The notes under the pieces: model-generated | Databases searched by the model: none | The model's input: the letters and a program-made list of their open reading frames with translations, nothing else | Told to the model about the DNA's origin: nothing | NCBI GenBank assembly: GCA_963786195.1 | Contig: CAWAYH010000002.1 | Coordinates: 310,001-374,000, forward strand | DNA: 64,000 bases | Origin: CAWAYH01 sp963786195 | GTDB taxonomy: Bacteria; Acidobacteriota; Vicinamibacteria; Vicinamibacterales; 2-12-FULL-66-21 | Direction of reading: 5' to 3' | Shown here: piece by piece, positions 52,489-62,406 of the stretch | How the letters are laid out: each line of letters opens with the position of its first letter | Position numbering within the stretch: position 1 is the stretch's first letter | Program-made: the position numbers and the translations under genes

Positions 52489-54101
52489 CTAGCGTGACTT
52501 GAGCGCCGGCGTGCTCGCGGGTGGCCGGCGGTGTCGCGTGGCCTGTTCGTACGAGTAGGCCAGCTTGATCAGCGTCGCTTCGTCCCACGCGCGGCCGAAG
52601 AACGTCATGCCGGCGGGCAGCGTGTTGTTCCGCGTGTAGCCCATGGGCACGTTGATGGCGGGGAAGCCCGTCGTCGGCGAGAAGAACTGGCTGTTGTCCC
52701 CGTGCGGCGTGTTCAGGTCGCCGATGAGGCGCGGCGGATTGCTCCACGTCGGATACACGAACGCGTCCAGCTTCTCCGCATCCATCGTCTTCAGCACCGC
52801 GGCGCGCACCTGCTCGCGGTAGTCCGCTTCGGCCTTGCAGGCCGGCGTCTCCGGACCGTTCTCGGTGCCGTCCTGCGCCTGTTCGAGCCGGCGCTGAACC
52901 GACGGGTGGAAGCGATTCGACTTGACGATGTCCGCAAGCGTCTTGACGGGCACGCGATCGCCCTGCGCCGCGAGGTAGCGGTTGATGTCGTACTTGAACC
53001 CGCCGCACGTCCCGGCGCCCTGCGGGCGGCGGGCCTGCTCGAGGTCGACGCGCACGGGGTCCACGATCACGGCGCCCGCGCGCTTCAGGTCATCGACTGC
53101 GGCCATGAAGACTTTCACGATCTCCGCGTCCGTCGTGTCCCGTTCGTAGGCCTGCCGCAGCACGCCGATGCGCGCGCCCTTCAGTCCGTCCTTGACGAGA
53201 GATGCCGCGTAGCCGGGCAGCGTGTCAGGCCGTCCTCGCGGGCTGAACATCCGCGCGAGCTCGGTATCCTTGACCGTGACGGGATCGTCCGGATCCGCGC
53301 CCGACGATCACCTGGAAGACCGCGACCGCGTCCTCCACGGTTCGCGTCATCGGTCCCGCGATGTCGGCCAGCAGGTTCAGCGGCGCGACGCCCGCCCGGC
53401 TCGTCAGACCCATCGTCGATCGGATCCCGACGAGCGACTGGTGGGATGACGGTCCTCGAATCGAGTTGCCCGTGTCGCTGCCGAGGCCGATCGCGCCGAA
53501 GCTGGCGGCAACCGCGGCGGCTGTCCCGCCGCTCGAGCCGGCCGTCACGCGATCCAGCATGTACGGGTTCTTCGTGTAGCCCGGCAGGATCGAGCTCACC
53601 GTCTCGTACGGCGTGAACGCGAACTCCGCCATGTTGGACTTCGCGAGGACGATGGCTCCCGCGTCCTTGATCCGTTTGACCTGGAAGGCGTCCTTGTTCG
53701 AGACGAACCCCTCGAGCGACAGCGATCCGTCCGCGCTCTGGAGGCCGATCGTCTCGAAGTTGTCCTTGACGATGGCCGGGATGCACGCGAGCGGCGCCCA
53801 CGACTTGTTCTGGCGCATCTGGCGGTCCATCTCGTCGGCCTGTTTCCGTGCGTCCGGATTGACGACGACGATCGCGTTCAGCGCCGGGCCGCGCTTGTCG
53901 TATGACTCGATGCGTTGGAGGTAGCGATCGACCAGCCCGCGGCAGGTGAGCTGGCCGGCCTTCATCGCAGCATGGATGCGCGCGATGGTCGTCTCTTCGA
54001 CACGGAACGACAGCGCCACGCTGTTGGGAGGTGGTGTCAGCCGACAGAACGACGATCAGAAGCAGGATGACGGCGGCAAGTCGTTTCACGGCCGACATCA
54101 T
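52489..54101 (-). CDS. Amidase signature family protein, two frameshifts
   Basis: A secreted amidase of about 536 codons. A signal peptide (AAVILLLIVVLSADTTS) precedes a frame change near 54027 (one extra base in a G run). The catalytic domain has LNAIVVVNPDARKQADEMDR, PAIVKDNFETIGL (catalytic Lys), the amidase signature DRVTAGSSGGTAAAVAASFG then GLGSDTGNSIRGPSSHQSLV with the serines of the Ser-cisSer-Lys triad, and SNMAEFAFTPYETVSSILP. A second extra base near 53300 interrupts VGADPDDPVTV. The C-terminus KLDAFVYPTWSNPPRLIGDL and NNTLPAGMTFFGRAWDEATL is normal. Substrate unknown. Confidence 0.88.
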
Positions 54102-54166
54102 ACCTGACGTAAAGCCGCGCTCGGCGCTCGGCGCTCGGGGGCTCGGACAACCTTGTGGCAGGTCGT

Positions 54167-54184
54167 GTCCGGCTTCAGCCGGAC
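54167..54184. repeat. Dispersed 18-bp palindrome GTCCGGCTTCAGCCGGAC, copy 2
   Basis: Identical to 34926-34943. It lies in the 271-bp gap between amidase and ADOP genes. Reading through it on the opposite strand gives the VRLKPDTT peptide string. Confidence 0.75.
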
Positions 54185-54270
54185 TTCAGCGGGTTGCCTA
54201 AAGGCGGTGCTACGGATGAATGAAAACGCTCTCTGGAACCTGTCCCATAAACCTGACGCTCGTTGCAAGG

Positions 54271-54372
54271 AGCGAGCGAGCATGGCGAGCGAGCCACGCG
54301 AACGGAGCGGGGCCCGGGGCCCCCGCGAGAGAGCGTGTCGGGGAGTCCGAGGGGCGAAGCCCCTCGGATGGA
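54271..54372 (+). repeat. Interspersed repeat of about 100 bp, copy 1, with terminal hairpin
   Basis: It begins GCGAGCGAGCATGG, holds a GC-rich centre and ends in the strong hairpin TCCGAGGGGC-GAA-GCCCCTCGGA (54347-54369), just before the ADOP stop codon at 54373. A matching copy in the other orientation lies at 60094-60194. The hairpin could stop transcription of the ADOP gene. Confidence 0.75.
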
Positions 54373-57015
54373 CTAGTCCGCGCGCAGCGCCTCCACGGGA
54401 TCAATCCGCATGGCGCGGCGCGCTGGAACGTAGCTCGCGAGCAGCGAGACGACGATGACCAGTCCGCTGACGGCGGCGAGGACGAGGGGATCCAGAATCT
54501 GCGCCCCGTGGAACATCGTGCGCAGCAGAACGGACGCGGCAAGCCCGGCGGTCAGGCCGGAGACGACTCCGGCTCCCGCCATCATCAGGCCGCGGCCGAG
54601 CACGAGCGTCAGCAGCGCGGACGGTTCGGCGCCGAGCGCAAGGCGGATTCCCAGCTCGCGGGTGCGCCGGCTGACGGTGAATGCCATCACACCGTAGATG
54701 CCGACCGCCGCGAGCGTGACGCCCAGGACGGCGAAGAGTCCCAGAAGCAGCAGGTTGAAGCGCGGCTCGGCGACCGATTGCGCCAGCCACTCCTCCATCA
54801 TCCGGGTCGCGAAGACCGGCTGTTGCGGATCGACGGCGCGCACGCCCTCGTCGATCGCGGCTCGCGCTGGCGCCGGGTTCGAGCCGCGCGACGACCGTCA
54901 TGGTTCGCTCGGGCAACTGCATCGCGGGCACGTAGAGGATCGGCACGAACTCCGCGTCGAGGCCCTGGTTGCGGACGTCGCTCACGACGCCGACGATCGT
55001 CGACCACGGCTCACTCGAATTGAAACGGAGGCGCCGGCCGATCGGGCTCGCGTCGCCGAAGTACTTCTTTGCGAGCAGCGCGCTGACGATCGCCACGCGC
55101 GGGCTCTCGCTCGTGTCGTGCCAGTCGAACAGGCGTCCGCTCAGCAGACGAACGCCCATCGTCTGGAAATAGTCACCCGCGATCGTCCGCATCTGCTCGT
55201 CGGGCCGCTGACCGGGGTTCGGCGACACGTAGTGCTCGATCTCGAATCCCCAGTCGCTCGTCTGCCCGCTCAACGGCAGGTACGACACGAGCCCGGCGTG
55301 TTTGACTCCCGGCCGCTGCGCCACCGACTGCGACAGGCGCTGGTAGTACGCGGCCACGTCGGCCAGGGCGGCGTACCGCGTCAGCGCCGTGACGCGCGCC
55401 GGTCGCCACGGCGGCGATCTCATGGCCGGGATCGACGTTCATCAGGCGCACGAAGCTGCGCAGTGCGACGCCAGTTGCGACGAGGAGCATGACCGCCAGC
55501 GCGATCTCCGTCACCGTCAGCAGGCTGCGGATGCGTTGCGACGCGGCATCCGGCGACGACCGCGTCGCGCGAAGCGCGCCGCCGGGGAAGGGTTGATGGC
55601 CCGGGCCGTTGTCGTCAACGCCGCGATGATGCCGGCTGCGGCCGTCAGGGCGAGCGCAAACGCCGCGATGCGCGGGTCGGTCAGCACGCGATCGGGGACC
55701 GGCAGGCCGGCGGGCAGCACGCGAGCGAAGCGTCCGGACGAGGCCCGAGCCGATCGCGAGCCCGACGAGGCCCCCGGCGAGTCCGAGGAGCAGCCCTTCG
55801 ACCAGTGCCTGGCGGGCAAGGCGCAACCCGGACGCGCCGAGCGCCACGCGGGTCGCCAGCTCACCGGCGCGCTCGCTCGCGCGCGCGACCAGGAGGTTGG
55901 CCACGTTCGCACATGCGATCAACAGGACGAACGCAACGGCGGCCATGAGCATCGCGAGCGGTGCGCGGAAGTCCCCGAACAGATACTCGCGAAGCGGCGT
56001 GACGCTCACGTCCCACCCGCTGCCTTCCGGGTAGACCTCCGGATGTTCCCGCGCGAGCTGTCTGGCGATCGCGTGCATCTCGTCGCGCGCCCGCTCGAGC
56101 GATGCGCCCGGCGCTATTCGGGCGATGACGAGGCGATTGTGCGAGCCCCGCGACGAGGGCGCGGCGGTGTTGATCGACAGCGGAATCCAGACGTCGGTCT
56201 CGCGCGCTGGGAAAGAGGAACTCGCGTGGCATGACGCCGATGATCTGGCGATCGCCGGAATCGAAACGAATCGTCTGACCGATCACCGCCGGATTGCCGG
56301 CGAACCGGCGCATCCACAATCCATAGCTCACGAGCGCGAGGGCCGGAGCGCCGGGACGGTCCTCGGCCGCGGTGAAGACGCGACCCAGCGCCGGCGCCAC
56401 GCCGAGCACGTCGAAGAAGGAAGCGGACACCCGGGCTCCCAGCACGCGCTCGGGGACGCCCTCGTTCGCCACCACGTTGAAGCTGGCGCTGCCGAACGCC
56501 GCGATCGGCGACAGCGTGCGACTGCGCTCGACGTAGTCGAGGTACTCGGGCACCGACACCGACGAGTGCACGAAGCCGACCCAGTTGCTGCCTATCGACA
56601 CGATCGACGCCTCGTCGCGGACGGGCAGCGGCCGGAGCAGGGTCGTGTCGAGAATCGCGAAGACCGCCGCGTTGAGGCTCGCCGCGAGCGCGAGCGTCGC
56701 GATCACCATCAGCGTGAACAGCGGCCGCCGGAGGAGGCCCCTGAGGCTGTGCCGGACGTCGACGAGCAGACCATCCGACCCGCTGCCGGTGGTGCGGCCG
56801 GACCATGCGGCGCGCAGATCGTCCAGCCGCGCGCCGAGCCCGCCGCGGGTGAGATCGCGCGTGGCCAGCACGGCGGCACGCAGCGTGCGACCATCCTCGG
56901 GTTTCCGATACTGCGCGCTGAGATCCGCGCCAAACCGCGCGCGGAACCGTCGAGGATAGCAGAGGAGCAACGCGGCGATCCACCGGTCCCAGGCCGACGA
57001 TCTCCCCGGCTTCAC
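54373..57015 (-). pseudogene. ADOP-family ABC permease, about five frameshifts
   Basis: An ADOP permease of about 880 codons coupled to a PadR gene. The N-terminus begins MKPGRSSAWDRWIAALLLCY and has the helical leader and the IATLALAASLNAAVFAILDT core helix. Shifts lie near 56213, 55728, 55575, 55412 and 54890, each followed by recognisable family sequence: ETDVWIPLSINTAAPSSRGS, VLPAGLPVPDRVLTDPRIAA, ASQRIRSLLTVTEIALAVML, VAYYQRLSQSV-like helices and the end AVGIYGVMAFTVSRRTRELG to RIDPVEALRAD. The GTG start overlaps the PadR stop by four bases. As elsewhere, single-base errors are as likely as true decay. Confidence 0.82.
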
Positions 57016-57371
57016 GACGCGGCTCCGGGTGTGACCGGGCGTCGCGAGAGGACCGCCGCGCAGATCTCGCCGAGGAGCGTCGCCTGCGCACGAGCGACGC
57101 GACGGCCGAGCGGCGTGATCCGGTAGTAGGCGCGGCGCTCGTCCCCGCCGTTCCGGCGAGGAGTTGGCGCGGACTCGATGAGGCCCGCCTTGTCCATGCG
57201 GTACAGCACGCGATAGAGATCCCCGGCACGGATGACGACCTGGCCCTTCGTGCGCGCGGCGATGTCCTGCGCCAGGCCGTACCCGTGCTGCGGGCCGTCA
57301 CCCAGCACGGCAAGGACGAGCAGGTCCGTCGTTCGGAGGGCAGGGGTTGTGGCGGAATCCGAGGAGCTCAT
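57012..57371 (-). CDS. PadR-family transcriptional regulator
   Basis: A 119-residue repressor. LRTTDLLVLAVLGDGPQHGY carries the first helices, GLAQDIAARTKGQVVIRAGD the turn, YRVLYRMDKAGLIESAPTPR the recognition helix and wing, and RRAYYRITPLGRRVARAQAT the end of the domain. The ATG at 57371 has GGGAGGG 6 nt upstream; the ATG at 57389 would start inside the operator. Its stop overlaps the ADOP start (GTGA), so it is translationally coupled. An unusually long symmetrical operator lies just upstream. Confidence 0.93.
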   Translation of the reverse strand: MSSSDSATTPALRTTDLLVLAVLGDGPQHGYGLAQDIAARTKGQVVIRAGDLYRVLYRMDKAGLIESAPTPRRNGGDERRAYYRITPLGRRVARAQATLLGEICAAVLSRRPVTPGAAS

Positions 57372-57388
57372 GGTCGACCCTCCCGGCA

Positions 57389-57422
57389 TGTACGCAGCTG
57401 ACGTATACGTAATTCGCGTACA
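57389..57422. promoter_or_regulatory. 34-bp nested operator palindrome upstream of PadR
   Basis: Outer arms TGTACGC (57389-57395) and GCGTACA (57416-57422) and an inner perfect palindrome ACGTATACGT (57401-57410) share one centre between 57405 and 57406. PadR repressors bind symmetrical sites of this size, and the position 18 bp before the start fits autoregulation of the PadR-ADOP operon. Confidence 0.78.
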
Positions 57423-57460
57423 TCCTAGCGGAGTCGTCTGGAGCCGTCAAACGCGCACGA

Positions 57461-60072
57461 TCAACGACGGGGGCCGGGCTTCCAGTTCAGCATGAGCGTA
57501 ATCGGGGCGGTGCTCGCCTCATCGACCGTCGCGATGAGAAATCGTTTCCCGTCGCGAGACACGGCGTATTGCTGGCGATGAATCGCGGCGGCCGGCGTGT
57601 AGATGCTTGTCGGGAAGAGCGGCACCGGCGTTCCCACGCGCCACTGGCCGGGACCGGGCGACTCCATCTGCACGGACATCATCTGTCGATCGGGGGTGAC
57701 GTAGAACAGTTCGCGGCCGTCACGGCGCCAGCGAACTTGCCTGCCGCCCCCGGTTGACACCTGAACTCTCGATCCTGGTCCCTGAAACGGTTGAATGTAA
57801 ATCTCAGGCCGACCCGACTCGTCCGATTGGTAGGCGATCGACTTGCCGTCGGGCGAGAACTGTCCGTCGCGCTCGTTGTAGCGCGTGGTGGCCACGGGGA
57901 CCGGCGCGCTCTTTCCGTCAGTCGGCCAGGCGAACAGGTCGAACGTCCCATGAGTCGCGTCCAGCTGCTTGTACATGATGAAGCGGTCGTCGTTCGACCA
58001 GTCGGTCGCAATTCTGCTCGTTTCGTGCGGGATATTCACCGCCCGATCGCCGCCCGCGCCGTCCAGCCGCCTGATCTTCACGCCGCTGCTGTTGAACACA
58101 ATCTGCGTTCCGTCCGGAGACCACACCGGCATCGAGTCGATTCCAGAAGCAAGCGTCAGGCGGTTGAAAACCTTGCGATCGACGTCGAGTACATACAGAT
58201 CGACATTCTGCTGCTCGGTCGCTTGTAAGACGACGCGACTGTCGTCTGCAGAGAGCGAGGGATTCCCCAGGTACAAGGGAGGATTGTTCCCGGCCGTGCC
58301 CAGTGGCTTGCCGGACCGATCGAACCACGTGAGCTGGCGGCGGCCCAGGGATCCTCCTGTTCGATACGCGATCGAACCACTCGCCGATGTCGAGATCCCC
58401 ACGGAGATGTTGTCCATCGCGACATCGTCCGTCACGAGGAACAGGGGACCACTCAGCGTCCGCGTTGCCGGATCGAAGGCCTGCGCCAGCAACGTGCCCT
58501 GCTGAACGAACCACAGGTGGCCGGAACCGTAGGAAGCCGGCGCGTCTGAAGCAACGAGTCGACTGTTCTGGTCGCTGTCGGGCGAGCCGACATACACGCT
58601 GCCCGATTGCGCTTCGGCGGGGACGAAGTAGAGAAAGTGGCGCTCGTCGGGAAGAAACTGCGGCACCCGGATCACGGTGCCCGACTGTAGGGGAACGGGC
58701 TGAGGCCCACCGCCTTTTTCGTCGATCCGAAACAGGCCAGCGCTGTCGACCGGGACGTACAAGATCGTTCCATCCCGGTTCCAGGTTCCGCCGGCTGGCG
58801 TCAGCGCATTCGCGAGCGACCGCGGTGCGCCCCCATCGAGGTCCACGATCATGAGTTTGGTGTTCGCGAAGAAGCCGAGCTTTCGACCGTCGGGTGACCA
58901 GAACGGAAGCCTGCCCTCATCGGTGCCCGCCAGGGGACGGGCCGATCCCGTCTCGAGCGATCGGACCCAGACCTGGTGCCTGTTCTGAGCCACCGCGGTG
59001 AACGCGATCTGACGTCCGTCAGGCGAGAGCGCGAACGACGTCGGAGCCGCGGTGGGCGGTGTCGCGATGTCGACGATCGACATGGCAGGCGCGCTCTGGT
59101 GGACGACATCGACGAACGAACCAGCAGCGCCGCAGCCGTTCCGACCACGACCAGGCCGGCCGCCCACGCGAGACGCTCGCGGAGCGACACTCGGGGCGTC
59201 AACGCGTCCGAGCTCGCGGGCGCCCGGAGCGCGTCCTCGATGTCGAGCCGCGCGTCGCCGATGTGCTGCACCCGCTGCCGCGGGTCCTTCTGCAGGCATC
59301 GACGCAGCAGGCGTTGGAGAGGGGCCGGGAGGCCGGCCGGCAGCGCGTTCCACGCCGGCTCGCTCTTGAGGATCTCGGCGATAGTGTCCGAAACGTCATC
59401 GCCTCCGAACGGATGGCGGCCCGCGAGCATCTCGAAGAGCACGACGCCGAACGCCCAGACGTCGGTGCGCGTATCCACCGTCTTGCCGCGCGCCTGTTCC
59501 GGCGACATGTAGGCGGCCGTGCCGAGGATGATGCCCGCCTGCGTCGCATGGACCGAGATCGTCGGGGAGATCATCGCGTCGGCAGGCGAGGCGGACGGAG
59601 GTTTGGCCAGCCCGAAATCGAGGACCTTGACCACGCCGTCGGGCCGGACCTTGACGTTGGCCGGTTTCAGATCGCGATGGATGATGCCGCGCTCGTGCGC
59701 GGCTTCCAGCGCGTCCGCTATCGACCTGGCGATGGCCAGCGCTGCGTCCTGCGGAATTGCGCCCTGCGAGAGTGTTTCTGCCAGCGTCGGCCCCTCGACG
59801 AGCTCCATCACCAGCGCGAGGGTTCCCGCGGAGTCTTCGATCCCGTAGATCTGCGCAATGTTCGTGTGGTTCAACGACGCGAGGACCTGAGCTTCGCGTT
59901 GGAGCCGCGCAAGTCGATCCACATCGGTGGCCAGCAGCTCCGGCAAAACCTTGATCGCGACGTCCCGGGCGAGCTTTCGATCGCGGGCGCGATACACCTC
60001 GCCCATCCCACCCGACCCGAGCGCCGCAGTGACTTCGTAGGGTCCGATCCGGGAGCCGGCTGACAACGGCAT
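57461..60072 (-). CDS. Serine/threonine protein kinase with TolB-like propeller, one frameshift
   Basis: A membrane-bound kinase of about 870 codons. The kinase domain (residues 1-280) has ALGSGGMGEVYRARD (P-loop), VAIKVL with K41, GIIHRDLKPANVKVRPDGVV with D134, VLDFGLAKP, and GTAAYMSPEQARG. A single membrane pass is LAWAAGLVVVGTAAALLVRS. Near 59110 a base shift breaks the junction; the next frame continues VVHQSAPAMSIVDIA and a long TolB/PD40 propeller (SFALSPDGRQIAFTAVAQNR, FWSPDGRKLGFFANTKLMIV). This kinase-propeller layout is a signature of Acidobacteriota. The start at 60072 is chosen by domain position; 60096 is in frame. An interspersed repeat occupies its promoter. Confidence 0.9.
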
Positions 60073-60093
60073 GCGACGAGCTGATTCTAATCT

Positions 60094-60194
60094 CATCCGA
60101 GGGGCATCGCCCCTCGGACTCCCCGACACGCTCACTCGCGCGCCGCTTCGCCGGCGCGCTCCGGTCGCGTGGCTCGCTCGCCATGCTCGCTCGC
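60094..60194 (-). repeat. Interspersed repeat of about 100 bp, copy 2
   Basis: Reverse-complement copy of 54271-54372. It begins with the hairpin CCGAGGGGC-ATC-GCCCCTCGG and ends with the GCATGGCGAGCGAGCC side. Here it lies directly upstream of the kinase gene. Confidence 0.75.
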
Positions 60195-60228
60195 GTCGTG
60201 TAACCGGACGGTCCGTCGGCGCGGCGGC

Positions 60229-61323
60229 CTAAAACACTCGTTCGATGAACCAGAACACGCCGGCCAGCAGTACGACGACCGATCCGATCGTGACGACGCG
60301 CTTCGCCAGGAGCGCATTGCGTTGCCGAAGGAACGCCAGCGCGGTGGCCACGACGATCACGACGAGCGCCTGGCCGATCTCGACGCCGAGATTGAAGGAG
60401 AACAACGAGAGGCCGAGCGCGCGGTTGGGAAGGCCGGTCTCGCGCAGGACGCTCGCGAAGCCGAAGCCATGGACGAGCCCGAAGGCCAGCGCGATCCAGG
60501 GTCGCATGTCGCGGCCGCGCTCGCCGACGAGCAGGTTGTCCGCGCCGACATAGACGATGCTGAGCGCGATCGCCGGCTCGATGATGCGTGCGGGCGGATC
60601 GACGATCTGCAGGGTGGCCAGCGCGAGCGTCACGCTGTGGCCGAGCGTGAAGGCCGTCACGATCGCGAGCAGCCGCATCAGGCTTCCGCCGAGCAGCAGC
60701 AGCCCGACGATGAAGAGGATGTGGTCGGGCCCGATGGCGATGTGGTGAATGCCGGAGGCCGTGAAGCTGGTGAAGACGGCCATCACGCCCTGCCGCGTGC
60801 CGGTGAAGAAGTCGACGCTCGTGCGGTCCTGATTGAGGATTTCCTGCCGCACCAGAGCGTCGCGTTCGAAGACATTGACGAACGTCTGGTGGATCGGATC
60901 GTAGGGAAAGATGTGCGCCGAGATCGTGAGCTTGCCGATGGCCGCGGGGGCTGGCGCGCGCCAGGTGATCTCCACGGCGCTCTGGTCTCGCTGCGGGCGG
61001 GCGCTGACGAGGGTCCACGGCAGGGGCCGTCCGTCCGCGCTGAACGCCAGACGCGGGACGAGGAGTGCGGCGAGGGCAGCGGCATGCCGCTGGACGCCCG
61101 CCGGATCCGCCAGCTCGCCGGCGGAGTCCAAGTGAAGGTCGTGGGCGACGTCCAGGTCGTGGAGGACCAGTCGGCCGGTCAGGCTCCCGGACTGAATCCG
61201 CACGTCCAGGTAGCTGAAGGGTGATGGATGGGTGCGGACCTGCGCCGATTCCGCGAGGAGAGCGGTCGCGAGGAGAATCCACCAGACGGCCCGGCTCGGG
61301 GTGGCGCGCGGCACGTGCGGCAT
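60229..61323 (-). CDS. HupE/UreJ-like membrane protein
   Basis: A 364-residue membrane protein of the HupE/UreJ_2 type. A signal peptide (AVWWILLATALLAESAQV) and an extracytoplasmic domain (about 30-190, FSYLDVRIQSGSLTGRLVLH) precede seven or so membrane helices. The core has the family histidines: GIHHIAIGPDHILFIVGLLL, TAFTLGHSVTLALATL and GLVHGFGFASVLRE. HupE and UreJ proteins carry nickel or cobalt, but in this subgroup with a large extra domain the metal is unproven. It is followed on the other strand by a winged-helix gene. Confidence 0.9.
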   Translation of the reverse strand: MPHVPRATPSRAVWWILLATALLAESAQVRTHPSPFSYLDVRIQSGSLTGRLVLHDLDVAHDLHLDSAGELADPAGVQRHAAALAALLVPRLAFSADGRPLPWTLVSARPQRDQSAVEITWRAPAPAAIGKLTISAHIFPYDPIHQTFVNVFERDALVRQEILNQDRTSVDFFTGTRQGVMAVFTSFTASGIHHIAIGPDHILFIVGLLLLGGSLMRLLAIVTAFTLGHSVTLALATLQIVDPPARIIEPAIALSIVYVGADNLLVGERGRDMRPWIALAFGLVHGFGFASVLRETGLPNRALGLSLFSFNLGVEIGQALVVIVVATALAFLRQRNALLAKRVVTIGSVVVLLAGVFWFIERVF

Positions 61324-61375
61324 CTTGCCGCGTTCGGCTTCCGGCGCGCAAGCCGAAGAATGCTATGGTGAACGC

Positions 61376-62347
61376 GTGAGCCAGCGTGTGGCGTTCGGGC
61401 TGTTCGAGTTCGATCCCCTCAGTGGTGAACTGAGCCGGGAGGGCCGGCCGTCCCGCCTGCAGCCGCAGCCGGCGCGCGTGCTGGCGGCCCTCGTCGAGCG
61501 GGCGCCGGAGGTCGTCTCGCGCGAGGATCTGCGTCAGCAGATCTGGAGCGAGGGTACGTTCGTGGACTTCGAGCGCGGCCTGAATTTCTGCATTGCGCAG
61601 ATCCGCTCGGCGCTGGGCGATACCGCCGATTCGCCGCGGTTCATCGAGACCCTGCCGCGTCGCGGCTATCGGTTTATTGCCCCTAGCCGGAAATTACGGA
61701 TCCGGTACCGACAGCAGAGCGCGGGACTTCAGTCCCGCGTCCAGGACGACCAGTCGCGGGACGAGGAGTTCTGACGCGGGACCGAAGTCCCGCGCTCTGC
61801 TGTCGGTGGCAATCGCGGCCTCGCCACCGTGGCCAGCCTGCTCGTGGCCACCCTCTGGCGTGCCAACGTCCAGGATACGCGGCGACGCGTGGCGGTCGTC
61901 CCCTTCGACAACGAAACGGGCCTGGACGACTACGATCGCATCGCCCGCGCCGTTGCGGATGCGACCGTGGCGCGGCTGGCGGTCCCGGAGCGGCTGTCCA
62001 GGCTGAGCGTCATCGGCAACGCTGCCGTCCTCTACCAGCCGCGCTCCTTTCGGGATCTGAAGCGCATCGGCAGCGAGCTCGGCGCGGACTACATCGTGCT
62101 CGCCCAGATGAAGCGGGACGACCAGGGCGTCAGGTTGATCGCGCACCTGATTCGCGTCAGCGATCAGGCTCACGAGTGGGCGCATACGTACGATCGGCGC
62201 GACTTCACGCTCGACGTCCAGGCCGAGATCGCCGAATCCATCGCGCGCGAAGTGACGCGGTGCCTCGAGCAGGGGTGCAAGGCCCTCACATCACGTCAGA
62301 AGTCGTTGATTCGGTTCGGTTTGACAACTCACATCGACCTCACCTGA
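61376..62347 (+). pseudogene. Winged-helix (CadC-like)/TolB-like regulator, split by an insertion
   Basis: The N-terminal part is an OmpR/CadC-type winged helix: VAFGLFEFDPLSGELSREGR, PARVLAALVERAPEVVSRED and FIETLPRRGYRFIAPSRK (61376-61700). Downstream, from about 61829, ASLLVATLWRANVQDTRRRV forms a membrane segment and FDNETGLDDYDRIARAVADA, GSELGADYIVLAQMKRDDQG and LIRVSDQAHEWAHTYDR are the TolB-N-like/FlgO sensor domain. A 101-bp inverted-repeat element in between brings an in-frame stop at 61772-61774. Both halves are in the same frame, so this was one gene. The start is GTG at 61376. Similar regulators pair with PEGK-like kinases in Acidobacteriota. Confidence 0.82.
61707..61807. mobile_element. 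101-bp MITE-like element with 35-bp inverted repeats
   Basis: Arms at 61707-61741 and 61773-61807 match at 34 of 35 positions (start ACCGACAGCAGAGCGCGGGA). Each arm can itself fold on GCGGGACTTCAGTCCCGC. The 31-bp centre holds no gene. I see no clear target duplication. It interrupts the winged-helix/TolB gene and introduces a stop codon. Confidence 0.82.
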
Positions 62348-62406
62348 ATCTGGCTGGCCTCGTCTGCCTCCCGCGTCGTAATTATTGCCACGGAGGTTGT
62401 CCTGCT

